From Phylloscopus collybita (Eukaryota > Chordata > Aves > Passeriformes > Phylloscopidae): a DNA stretch of 64,000 nt. Position 1 is the first letter of the stretch; each line of letters begins with the position of its first letter. Under the pieces are notes generated by a model, which saw only the letters and a list, made by a program, of their open reading frames with translations, made no database searches and was not told the origin of the DNA. Location: assembly GCA_027886175.1 (NCBI GenBank), contig JAJNNQ010000013.1, positions 4,421,501 to 4,485,500 on the forward strand, given 5' to 3'. The translations under genes were made by a program, and so were the position numbers. This document shows, piece by piece, positions 14,201 through 25,300 of the stretch.

Positions 14201-15309
14201 AAAACTCGGCTGATTTTATTTGCCTACTGTAATTGTTTCTCATGCCCCGATCTTCAGTCTATGATTGTCCTCTTTCCAGCCAAAAATGAAAAAGTTCTGT
14301 AATTCTTAGATTTACGTGTAAGCCAGACTCCATAGGCAGATCTCAGGGTGGAAGCTGCTTGCAGATCTCCTGAGTCGTATTTTGCATGTAAAGACTTTAT
14401 TTGCAGTTATTCTTCAGTATCATAATAAATAAAACAAGCTGAAAGTTTTAATGTTTAGCAATGTAGAAAGTACATCATCTATGTATGTATATGGATCTAT
14501 TTGGTCTGCATGTGTATTAATTTCCTTGTTCCAAAATATCAGAAGTATCTTGGGTTTTGAGGCTTGCTGATTAAGGGCAATGAGAAGCACAATGAAATGT
14601 TTTGCTGGTGACTTAATATGATGAATCCTAGCAGTTGGTGCAAGCCATTACTTCTGGAAGCAAGGTTTGAATAGCTAAGTGTGACTGTGGTGCAGTAAAT
14701 TGTGTGTACAGAGATTTCTAAATATAGATATAGTAATTCAGAGACAGTCAGGTTACTGTCAGCCAAGTCAATACAGATCTTAAAAATGTCTAAATCTATT
14801 TTGATGATGAAAAGAGCAGTTACTGAGATTTTAGCAACTGTGTGATATGCTTTTGAGAAACAGTGTGACTGTTTATCCATGCCTCAGTGGTCTGTGATAG
14901 AAATTGATGTGACTGTCTTGATATCTGCATCTCTATATTTAATATATACTCATACACACAACACATTTTTCAGGTTTAAAAAAGAAAGGCATTTAGTGGA
15001 AAGTGCTATCTATTGCCATGTCCTAAGCTGGCAGTGCTGCTTTGAGCAGCTGACATCTGCTTTCATGTGTAGGAAACTCCTTCTCTGCTGGACAAAACAA
15101 CAGGGACCTCATGTGCATTACCATGTTTTATCCCTTTTTCTCTACCTTGACAGTCAGGACAGTCTGAATTGGACCCGACCAGGAGCATTCATTTAGGAAA
15201 CTACTACAGTTGAGAGAAACTTACTCAAAGAACTGGAATGACGTTGCAAAACTAAACCGAAAAAACCCCAAAACATCCACAAGCAAACAAGAAAGGGTTT
15301 AAAGTGGGA
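11247..15309. other. Unique AT-rich DNA, no gene recognised
   Basis: No coding exon is recognisable. A T25 tract lies at 12433-12457 and an A/C-rich tract at 15247-15292. The rest is AT-rich and looks unconstrained by eye. Confidence 0.55.
12433..12457. repeat. Poly(T) tract, 25 bp
   Basis: An uninterrupted run of 25 T on the plus strand. No retroposed gene or SINE body is visible next to it. Confidence 0.93.
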
Positions 15310-16080
15310 CTAAACCCAAGCTAGGTACCCAGAGAACAACTGGACTTTGTATTTAAGGCTAAGGCAAAGAAGGCATTTAGTACCTCAACCTCTTCCTCAT
15401 CCTTTGTTGCTGTTTCCCCCTACATCCAATAAAAGATGGTGATTCTCCTTAGCCCCCCTTCTGCTGCTAAAGTGTTCATAGACACCTTTTTTAGAGTCTT
15501 TTACAGCAGTGGCCAAGTTAAATTCTTCTTGGGCTTTGGCCATTCTCATTTTCTCCCTGCATAATCTTGCAGCATCCTTGTCTTCCACTCTAGGAACCTC
15601 CTAGGCTTCTTCCTCTCTGCTGCAGTGCCTTTCCAGCAGACATTTAGTAAATTGATGTCCTCCACAAGAAAAAAGGATAGTGATTGTGAGACCTGTCTTA
15701 GCTGTTTCTAGAACATTCTGTCTGCACTTCCATCCTGCTTGGGTGGTCTCTGGCAGACTCCCACCACAACGTTCACCTTGCTGGCCTTCACCTTGATTCT
15801 TACCCGTAAACACTCAACCCTTTTGCCATCATCATTAAGCTCTAGACAACCAAAACTATGTGTCCCCAACACACAGGGCTACTCCCTATCAATTTTTCCT
15901 TGATAAACACTTGATAAACATCAGAAGAGTTTATAGCCATGCCTCACACCTTTCCAGTTGTGTGAGTCTTCCCACCATGTTTCCTTGATAACAACGATGT
16001 CATAGCTTTGCTGCTGCACAATTGCTTCCAGCTCCTTCTGCATTGGTGAAAATGCACTTCAGCTGAGCTACTGATCTTGC
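15310..16080 (-). mobile_element. CR1 LINE ORF2 fragment, broken, with internal deletion
   Basis: Read on the minus strand, this is CR1 ORF2 with stops and frameshifts. Near 16000 it encodes an endonuclease-domain stretch resembling 'ELEAIVQQQSYDIVVIKETW' followed by WEDSHNWKG. Around 15720-15760 comes VVVGVCQRPPKQDG. Around 15610-15660 come a decayed counterpart of the catalytic GDFN segment (here VEDIN), then a CWKG word and a RRFLE word. Next comes the linker to the reverse transcriptase, with AARLCREKMR, AKAQEEFNLATAVKDSKKGV and RRGAKENHHLLLD. The part normally lying between the RRFLE word and the REKMR word is missing (on the order of 150 codons from memory). This is a dead copy and encodes no working protein. 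Confidence 0.92.
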
Positions 16081-16081
16081 C

Positions 16082-16100
16082 TTTTTTTTTTTTTTTTTTT
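16082..16100. repeat. Poly(T) tract, 19 bp
   Basis: A run of 19 T lies directly beside the endonuclease-side end of the minus-strand CR1 fragment. CR1 does not use poly(A) tails, so the tract is not explained by that element's own insertion mechanism. Confidence 0.92.
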
Positions 16101-17148
16101 GGGACAGGCAAGCTCTAATTCCTATGTGACCATTCTCAGGAGCTTATGTGGATTCTAACTTATCCATAACCCCTGTATCTTTGCTGCTGCATGGATCTCA
16201 GCATAGGAAATTAACCACGTTTCTTTTGAGGAGTCACTTTTCTGAGAAGGAAGAATTTTTGGTGGAAAACAGATACAAGGAAAAGATTTTTAGTAAATAA
16301 AGGTCAAAGAAATACAATCACACAATAGGGATTAATTTCTTAAAATGTATCTATCTTCATGAAATGCATGTATTACTTTTGCTGTTTCCTCACATATAGA
16401 GGTGTAGCTCTGTGCAGTTAAAGTGGCTTTTGTGCAATTAATCACAAAACAGGCTCAGTTAATTCATCTCAAAAATTCATTTTATTCTGCAAGGACTCAT
16501 CAGAGCTCCATAGGAGTAGCATTAATGGTAATTTTCAGTGTGTAAAATGAAAATGTGAATTCTAAAATGAATATAAAATGAAAAACTCTGTGCTAAGCAA
16601 ATTCTCCAAAGAGTAAATATCGTGAATTAAAATGTTTAAGGTCTAAAAGGTGTTTAGCAGCTTTAGGTATATCTGAACCCTCACTTTCCCCTCCTTAGCA
16701 ATGGTTCACATAGTGCATTTGTTTTGTACCTCTGTGGTGTCTTCAAAGATGAGGGAAACACAACTGTGTAGGAGATGTTGTCAGCATCTCTGTTATCAGA
16801 AGATACAGTGTGTGTGTGTGTTTGGAAAAAAAAAAGGAAAAGATACTGGCTTTGAACCCAAGCAAGACCTCTGTGTCTGCCATGCCGTTATTGTTGATGG
16901 ATCAGTACTGATAAAGGAAATCATTTGGACTCTCACTTCTGCAGCAGACAAAGGTCTGAGCTTTCTGCAAACACTGCGAAGACATCATCTCTCAGAGTGT
17001 CTAGGAAAGATTAATGAAATTAGAGCGATGGAGGGGACACCTCTCCCTTCCTCCCTCCCATATACAGGGCACCCATCCTCTGCTGTGACAGAAATGAAGA
17101 GCTTTTCTCTGTGCTCTGCCTCTGCACCCTCTTTTCCTGTGAATGCTT
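16101..17148. other. Unique DNA, no gene recognised
   Basis: No known gene is recognisable. The plus-strand open frame starting near 16701 runs about 183 codons but has no recognisable domain, and it runs through a GT microsatellite and an A-rich tract. I treat it as chance. Confidence 0.5.
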
Positions 17149-17215
17149 GGGCCCAGATCCTCAGTTATTTTGGCACAGCTCTTCCCAAGCCAATGGAAGT
17201 GCCCTGCTCTGGGGC
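17149..17215 (+). repeat. Possible ancient amniote palindromic repeat fragment
   Basis: The words GGGCCCAGATCCTCAG, then GGCACAGCTCTTCCC and CAAGCCAATGGAAGTG, resemble an old interspersed repeat that is abundant in turtles and crocodilians ('cccagatcctcagctggtgtaaa...caatggagc'). Only one arm is visible here. This is a by-eye resemblance to a remembered consensus and needs an alignment. Confidence 0.35.
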
Positions 17216-17570
17216 TGGCAGCGGAGGATGCAGCCATCAGTGTTACTCTTAGGCTCTCTGGCATGCTGAATGCAGGGAGGAGCATCGTGCTGGTCTGTGC
17301 ACCCTTGGGCTAGGGGAGATGATCTTACAGCTACGAGGCTGACTAGAAGGGAGTTTTGGAGGAGGGATGCACTGTTTTCTGGAAATTAGTCCTTGTTGTT
17401 TTGTGTTTACTTCAGAGGCGAAATATAGGTTGCTGGGTCAGAGCCAAATCCTTCAGTAAAATTCAGTTTTAAGTCTGATAGTCTGAATGTATGTGCCCCA
17501 ATTTTGTTTTAGCAATTTTTTCTCTCCTGACAGAAGCTGATCCCAAATCTGGATTTTTTCCAAATCTGGA

Positions 17571-17592
17571 TATATATATATATATTTTTTTT
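17571..17592. repeat. (TA)n microsatellite followed by T run
   Basis: About seven TA units run straight into a T run. The sequence just upstream repeats the word CAAATCTGGAT twice (about 17544 and 17561), a short local duplication. Confidence 0.85.
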
Positions 17593-20239
17593 TTCTTCTT
17601 TTATTTGTATATTTTGTGCTTGAATTTCTGCCAGATTACAGCCAGGGGAGACTTGAGCTATTGGCCATATAATGGGTGAGAAAACTTCAGGAAGTATATG
17701 GTTTCTGCACCTTAATCATTCTAAGGACCACAAAGCTGCATCTAATGTATTTTTAAACCAGTCACATGGGAAGGAAAGTCTGAAGATATTGAGCAAACTA
17801 AAATTACTTGCTAACAGCTTTGAAAAATTCTTCCACTTTTTGGTAGAATGTGGCAACTGTTAATCAGTACATGGCAGCCACAGAGGACAGGATGGGAGAC
17901 AGGAATGAAAGATTCTTGTGGGAGCTTTGGGGGAAATATAGAGAGACTGACTGCCATGCAACAAACTCCAGGATATGTTTGTGCAGAGGAATGCACAATT
18001 GGAGGGGAATAGGAATAGGAAAAATAGACTTCCCCTCTGTGAAATGGATGTTATTTAAAACAATAGCTGAGAGTTTCTCAAATTACCAAAAGAAGCCAAA
18101 CTCAAAAATATAGAGACAAGTACACAACTGAAGAGGGGGAAAGAGAGAGCAGGAGAAATCTCAAAATTAGCTGGATAGTGCTGGTAATTTTAAGACTACA
18201 GGAGGAATACTTGTTCTAATACATGAGTCTTCTTGATATTAATTTAAAAAGTACACAGAAGAGAATTTTACCAAAATTGTTTTGATAAAACATAAACCTG
18301 TTGAGAACTTCCTAAATTAACCTTAAATAGGACTTAAAAAATTATTTCTCTTTTTAAGTTTGTTGCCTTGTACTTGCATTTAATTCAAGGGAAAATGCTA
18401 ATTCTAAACCTACAGCCACATCACCAAAAGGCGAGTTTCGAAAGACTTCTATTCCCACTTTTATCCTAGGATATGTGACAAGCTTTCAAAATCTTTTAGT
18501 GTACCTTTTACAGAAGACAGAGCCCTGAGTGTCTGGCTGTAAGCTTTTAAAAACCTGAGCCTTCTTTAGCTGCCTAATTGGGCACCACTTGTGAGTGGTG
18601 GAGCACATGAAAAATTGCTCTATGCCTCAAAGGTCAAAAAAGATGTCACTCAACCTCTCTTGGGCTCTCTAGGTTCCACTTTGTCTGAGACTGTACCTCA
18701 CAGTTGTGGTTCATCGCTGCTTAATCTCCAGGTTTGCTGTGCTCCTCAGGCCTTGACCTGTGAGTTTCTGAGAACTGCTACTGAAATTCTTTTAGATACA
18801 CGGAGAGCACTCCACAACTCAACAGCCCAAGTCTGGTGGTCTTATCCTGCCATATGCTTGTCCTTCTGGAAGTGCCACAGCATTTTTTTCTTTCTCCTGG
18901 AGTGAATCAAAAATGTGATTTGACTCAAGACTTTTGCAACTGCTGCTCTTATGATGCTAGAAATTGAGATACATAGCATAAGTAAACCTGCTGTATTTGA
19001 AGAATCTTGCTCTCTGTGACTGTACTTCTGAGCTTTTGTCAACTTCAGCGAGCACAGAAATCTGCTTGTACAGTTCAAGGCCACAATTTCGCAACCAGGA
19101 CTGTTTCATTTTTCCATAATACAACATGTCAGCAGGAACATGAAGGGTAGAGCCAAGGGATCCTGGCTCCCGGGCTCCTACGTTCTCTCTGGACAATAGT
19201 CTTCCCTCAGAAACCAATAAGTTATGGACTAAGGACTGCTCCATTTAAAACTATCTAGGGCTAAAAGGATTTTATTAAATAGGAGTGATTACTAAAGTAT
19301 GTTGCTCTTGAGGGGGGTGAGGATAGTTAAAACTTATGAAAAGGCTTTGCTTGCAGCAGAAAAGCACTGTAACTACTTAAAAATATCTTTGCTAATGTTT
19401 TTATTTTAAAAATGGAAAAAGTGAGTCAGCACTGCAGGCTCTTTATTCACTGCTAAGTCCAAACTCAGCTGCTCTGGAGAGTCTCCCCGTTCCCTGCCCC
19501 CATCTGTGCTGTTGGTACAAGTGAATATAGCTACTCCTAATTTAGCAACATGCAGTTGCTACCTTTGCATGGGCTGTAACAATCATCCTGAGAGATCTGC
19601 TGCTGTAAGGCTTTCTTCTCCAAGTCTGTAACCTCTGTGCAAAAATACAAACAAAATAATACGCAGGAATCACCTTTGGGTGACAAGTGTGTTCTGTCTC
19701 TAGACTGCTGGAATGAGAAAGTGATGCAGGTGGAGCATAGCAAAAAACCAAATGGATTTTAATTTACACTTAGACTTGTTTATACTTGGTCCAGAGGGTA
19801 ATTCACTGTGGTGACAGCTCTGGACAAACCTACAGAAATGAATCTTTCTCAATGCCAGGAGATTTTGTATCTGCACTCTGATTCTACACTGCATTTTGTG
19901 TTGTGATAAAAGGTGGAATAGCTGTATTGGAGGGTCCTCAGCAGTTACTGGGTTCATAGGAAATAAGGGAGAAATCTTTTCTATTCTAAGAAGCAGATAC
20001 CATAGTGTTATCACAGAGGTGTGTGTAAAAGGTGATGGAATGCATCATCTTTTGTCTCCTAATGCCAAAAGCCCTCCTGCCTAGCACACAGTTTTTCAAA
20101 AGAAAAGCTATATTCTATATTTTTTCTTTGATTCAGTACCTCCTACGGCTCCCAGCCTGACGGGGTTTTCAATGCACACTGCAAGCCTAAGCAGAATGCA
20201 CACGGTGCTGTGAAAGAGATACATTACATAAGAGGGCTG
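17593..20239. other. Unique DNA, no gene recognised
   Basis: No gene is visible. The segment 18026-18060 (TCCCCTCTGTGAAATGG, then ATGTTATT) resembles the 3' tail of MIR-like SINEs. The segment near 19140-19195 (GATCCTGGCTCCCGGGC) resembles the middle of similar old repeats. Both matches are weak. Confidence 0.45.
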
Positions 20240-20640
20240 TGAGGCTTACACAGAGCTGGACTGCAGTGTAAACTGTCTCCGGGACGGATAAAAACCATCT
20301 CGCAAACCAGGATTAGCACTGATTCTTGTCAGGGGCTCTTGATTTGAGAGAAGAGAAGGAAATTTGTGTGTGCTGTTTTAGTGAGTTTTAGCAGCTATAT
20401 AAACCACAGTTTGAAATTCTGATGTGTATCTAACCATCAGCATGCCTGAACTGTGTTTGATAAAGGGGGCAATGAGCTCCAGTTATGCAGCCCTTACTCC
20501 CGCTGGTTCTCCTCTGCAACCAGAGATCGACCAGGACTATTTGCATATAAATCCCGAGCATTTGGCAACTTTGCTGCAGCAAGAGAGAAAGGGAAAGAAA
20601 GGCAAATTCCCCATAAGTTAGTGTTTCAGCCACACTGCAG
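20240..20640. promoter_or_regulatory. Promoter-like patch with TATA boxes and an octamer motif (speculative)
   Basis: A plus-strand TATATAAA box sits at about 20396. At about 20538-20552 an ATTTGCAT octamer (the POU-factor site) is fused to a TATAAAT word. The patch is less AT-rich than its flanks and includes some CpGs near 20275-20305. A short open frame, starting at a methionine near 20442 and running to 20621, passes through it, but I recognise no protein and see no convincing splice donor at its end. Single motifs like these are common by chance, so this is only a candidate regulatory site. Confidence 0.2.
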
Positions 20641-21906
20641 AAGATTTACTTTATCCACTGCTTGGCAAGGGATCCCAGCGAGGCAGCTGGGTGTCTGTGT
20701 GCCTGTCTGCAGACTCTCTACAATGGCCAGAGCCTAGCATCTGAAACAGTGTCTGAAGTTCTGGGGTGACAGCAGTGGTTAGTTTGACCCCTCATACTGT
20801 GAGTTTCACTTTGTGGAGGGAGAGACGGACCTTTCCTGAAGGTGACTCCAAAGCTCCTGGCCAGACACCCCCAGAGAGACTGCTTCCTGTGCCAGCTCAC
20901 TTCCAGTCTCACTGCAGACAGGCTGCTTCCACTTCAAAGCCCAACAAACTGCTTCCTATCAGCACATACAGGACAGGAGATGTCCTCCCAGACCTCCAGG
21001 AACAAACACATGCACCTTTTTATTTCAGGGGAGAGAACAAAAGTTGTACATTACTGTGATTTCCTAGTGAATCACTGGCAGGCATTCAGATTGCATGAGA
21101 GAAGACAAATACTGTAAATCCACTTTTTGTGTTGAAAAAGATGAAAAAAGTGGTACGTGCCAGAAACAAATCCCTATAGTTAGTGACCATTATCCTAAAT
21201 ATGGATCTGCATGGTAGAGAGGTGGAGAAATTGGATCCTGTTAATTAATGAACACCTCAAGTCATGCCCACCACAATACCAAGCATTTCACTGGAGATAC
21301 TCAGCACCATGCAGACTTATAGGAATCCTCCAAGTTCATTTTCAAAGCACAAAGGTAAATTAAGGAATGGATTTACAAGGAGGGTGATGTAGTATCAAAA
21401 TATTAAACCTATGTTAGCCCTCCACACCATTACATCTTCCTTCAGCTTTCTTACCAAATTGTTGCAGAAAGCTCTATGTGAAGGCTGTTACAGGAAGCTG
21501 TTAGAAAGGAATACATAATGCATCCTCCTGATACTCAGGGCTTTCAGAAAGCCTAGGAGCAAGCTATAAAATGCTGCAAAGTGAGGCCTATTGCAGAGCA
21601 CAGCCTTATCTTTCATATCTGCTAGATACTTTTAGACTGTTGCTTTTTATACATATTTATGTCTTAGGTTAAAAAGATTTTTAAAATTGTATCGGCTTTT
21701 TGTTCCTTTTTGCTTAAGTGTTGCAGATAAAGTTGATGAACTTTTATCAGACAAACCATCTTCAAAACATATTTTCTTTCCAGGAGAAAGGCCTACACAC
21801 AAGCCTTTTATGGAATTGTGTATTTATAGCTCTAGTCTGCACTGTGAATGAACGGCTCGCTCCACAAAACACAATGCAGAGGCATTTGATGAGCGTGATC
21901 ATCAGT
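20641..21906. other. Unique DNA, no gene recognised
   Basis: No coding exon or repeat is recognisable. Overlapping short open frames around 20750-21120 have no family resemblance. Confidence 0.5.
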
Positions 21907-22388
21907 CACAGAATCACAGGATCACAGAATGGTCAGGTTGGAAGGGGCCACCGTGGGTCATCTGGTCCAACCTCCCAACTCAAGCAGGGTCATCCCAGAA
22001 CACAGGGAACTGGACCCTTGAACATTTCTAGTGAGGGCACAGGACCCTTGAATATTTCCAGTGAGGAAGACTCCACACCCTCTCTGGACAATCTGTTCCA
22101 GTGCTTGGTCACTGCACAGTAAAGAAGTTCTTCCTCATGTTCAGGTGGAACTTCTGTGCATCAGTTTCTGCCCACTGCCTCGTATCCTATTGCTCAGCAC
22201 CCCAGAGCAGAGCCCGGCTCCATCCTCTGGCACCTCCCTTCAGACACTGACAGACACTGACCAGGTCCCCTCTCAGTCCTGTCCCTCGAGGCTGAACTGG
22301 CCCAGCTCCCTCAGCCCTTCCTCCTGAGAGAGATGCTCCAGTCCCTAAATCATCTCTGTTTCTCTCTGCTGGACTTGCTCAGTCCAGT
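21907..22388 (-). mobile_element. CR1 LINE, 3' UTR (best preserved copy)
   Basis: Reading the plus strand left to right gives the CR1 3' end backwards. It begins with terminal repeats CACAGAATCACAGG and ATCACAGAATGG, then GGTTGGAAGGGGCCACC, TCATCTGGTCCAACCTCCC, GACTCCACACCCTCTCTGG and TGTTCCAGTGCTTGGTCACT. It continues with AAGAAGTTCTTCCTCATG, CAGGTCCCCTCTCAG, GAGGCTGAACTGGCCCAG and CTCCCTCAGCCCTTCCTCC, ending in a TGCTGGACTTGCTC remnant. This order is diagnostic of the avian CR1 3' region. Two small internal duplications are present (30 bp at 22012-22071 and 10 bp at 22241-22260). Confidence 0.96.
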
Positions 22389-25300
22389 GGAGGTCACTGA
22401 ACAGGGTGTCAAAGTGCTAGGAACCTGCTTGGTTTTCCAATCTTGCACAAAGAGAGGAAGGGAAAGGCTTATCCAAGTTTGGGAATGATTGAGAGCATCA
22501 CCACATAACTGGCTTTCTCTGAACTGCTGCAAAGCCAAAACTCTGCCCCCACTCCCGAGTCTTGCACAGCTCCCTGCAGAGAAACGGGGAACAATGTCAG
22601 GATAAAGCTGAGTCGTGACTCTGGCAAATGATCATTCAAAACTTTTCAAAAGGTGGTGGTGGCCTGGGATCTGCTGATGCTCTGAGATAAAACATGCACA
22701 AGCCTCACTGGTGCTCTAGCAGGTCTAGCCAGCAAGTTCACTGTCTGCAATTCCTGCTAGTACTGGAAATAGCTGACATTCAGAGAAGTTTGGGTGTCAG
22801 GGCTTACATCCTGCCTCTGTCACCCAGTGATATGGTACCATATTTTACACCTTTGAATGCCCAGCCTGCACACTGCTCACAGCAGTGTCTTTCTAACATA
22901 GCAAACTTAGGATGGCCTCTGTCAGCAGCCAGATTTTCTGAGTGCATCTGCTTTATTGAATTCCAGGGCCTAGAGGAACATCCTTTTCTTACAAAACAGA
23001 AGGATTAGGAAAAATAGCATATCTTGCCAGTAAAAAGGGAGACTGAAGTAATTGCTAATAGGAAATGTGAAATATACAAAATATTTCAGTAAATCACTCA
23101 TACTCAAAACACTGGTTTGTATATAAAACTGCTATAAGAGAAATATTTAACATTTTGAAATCTATATTGCTTTTCATTGGAAATAAATGTTGTCAGTAAT
23201 TGAATCCATGATAGTAATTGGTTCTGTACTGCTTGATATTTTGTCTTTTAGAACTGAAAAAACTTCTAATATTGCATGATTTTTTTATTTATTTGATGTG
23301 TGCAGAGCACATGGAAGGAGGCTGTGCAAAAGCATGTTAACAAGTGAATGACATGCTTGGGAAAAACTGATGCAGCTTAAATCTCTTCCCCACCATTAGG
23401 TATCTGCCTTTATTTCCTCTGAAAGTGTGGGAACCAAAAAGAATTTAGGAATGTATTTTAGGCAATCACTTCCTGTTATTATAGGCAGATTTTATAGGAA
23501 TCTGGATCTCAGTAGTTCTCATAGCAAATGTAAAATTTTCAGTAAAAATCCCCAAGTAACTGTGAAAATCTGGTGTGTAGACACAGTACCAGCACATAAC
23601 TCCCCAGAAGCATCTTCCCTGTGAACTGCTATGGAAAAGAGGCCCTGAAACTATTTTTGAAGGTGATTTCTCTATGCTCCCTCTGCCACTTTATTCATCT
23701 GGCACCTTCCTTTTAACCTTGCATGCCAGTAGGGATAAATGAGATCCAGGCCCCAGTCCCTGCCACAGTGAACAGAAATACTACCAATGTAGAAATTAGA
23801 GCACAGGTTCCCTTTTTAGCAGGTGTGTGTAGCAGGCATCTAGTTGTTTTAGTTTTTTCTATAAAGCCAGGCTTTAAGCATTGCATTTGTAATTTGCAAA
23901 TCACAGTAGTAAAGTGCAATTTGTCCCAGAAAAGGACTCCTGCTCCTCTCAGCTGGAAGAAAGGTTTGAACTGATGTCTCTTGATGTCTCTCATTTTGCA
24001 AATGAGAGCAAAACCTGAAATTTTTATAAAGTAAATGTACAGAAAAACCTGTGCAACATAAGGCCTCAGGTTGTCTAGGCTTGGAACGAAGTTACAGATT
24101 TTTGTTTTATTTTTCAAGTATTTTAGCAAATATTGCCAAAACAAAGCAGAATTTTCTAATGTCTCTCAGAAGGACATTAGAATAACTGTGAAATCAATCA
24201 CTTAAAATAACCCCTCAAAACAGTACCAAAATAAAAATTTTCTTAAAGAGCCCCAAGAAAGGATGCACCTCTAGATAAGGTGGTTTTGCAAATGCAGGCA
24301 GATTTGCAGGCTCTTGTTATTAGGGGGTATCAGTGACGCAAAGCACAAGTCAGAAATGTGTGTTGCTGTGAAAGATTGGGTGCAGTTTTGGGTGAGCTGT
24401 GGTGTGATATTTCCACTTGATATGTAGAGTCAGCCAATAGCAGCAGGTGGTGAGAGGCTGAGGAGCACAACATGTTCCAGTGGCACCTGAGGTTTGATCT
24501 CTGTGGCACGCTTGCTGCATGCTGCACGGCAAGCCTCTGTCAGGGCTTCCTTGTCGCCTTTGAACTCAGTGCATACCAACCTAAAGTACTTTTATTTAGT
24601 TCAGATCTGCCATAGTGAGTGACCATTTCCTTAGAGGTGTATGTCACTGAGCCAAGAAATAGTTCTCAAATATTCTGGTGCAGGCACTGATGATTCTTTA
24701 GCAGATTTGTATTTAATCCTTTTCTTTCTGTTTGCTTTCAGCAGCTGTGCCTTCTGCAGCATCTCACCCCCTACCACCCACAATAATTACAAGTGATGGG
24801 GGGTTAAATACTGGCTGAGCTGTGGTGTTTCTCTGCACAATTTAGAAAATCACCACCTCCATGATCAGAAAATAGATAACATGTCATGTAGATACTACAT
24901 GAGACCAGAAGAAGGAGGGATGTTTCTATAATTCTCTGTGGGAAAAGAGAAGGTGTGAGCAGTGTTATCTCAGGGACTGTGGATGTGCCTACTGTGCTAT
25001 TTTACTGCTTAAAACAAGATGTTCTCTGGAGTGAATGCATCATTTAGGAATGGGACTCATCCCATTTCACAAATGAAAGGATGGTACCTAAAGGTCCAGT
25101 TTTGCTTTGGGTTCTTCATCTATAAAATGTAAATTGTTGACAAATTGAGATGAACTGTTCTAACACAGGTGATGTTATAGTTTAACCTCAGGGTACGTGG
25201 GGCTCTGGTGTAGTCCTCTCTTCACAGTGTCCCCAAGGCAGAAGATCACAGAGCTCATTTTGCCCACGTAGCTGTAAATCCAGTGGAAGCCTTTTGGGAC

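Noticed and set aside
15397..15813. Two minus-strand open frames with plausible-looking protein
   Set aside because: The protein is real in origin but belongs to a broken CR1 ORF2, so I annotated the element and not two genes.
16701..17252. 183-codon plus-strand open frame
   Set aside because: The longest open frame in the window, but it crosses a GT microsatellite and an A run. It overlaps a possible old repeat and shows no recognisable domain.
20424..20621. Short open frame that might be a first coding exon
   Set aside because: Protein not recognised and no good splice donor after it. Kept only as part of a speculative promoter-like patch.
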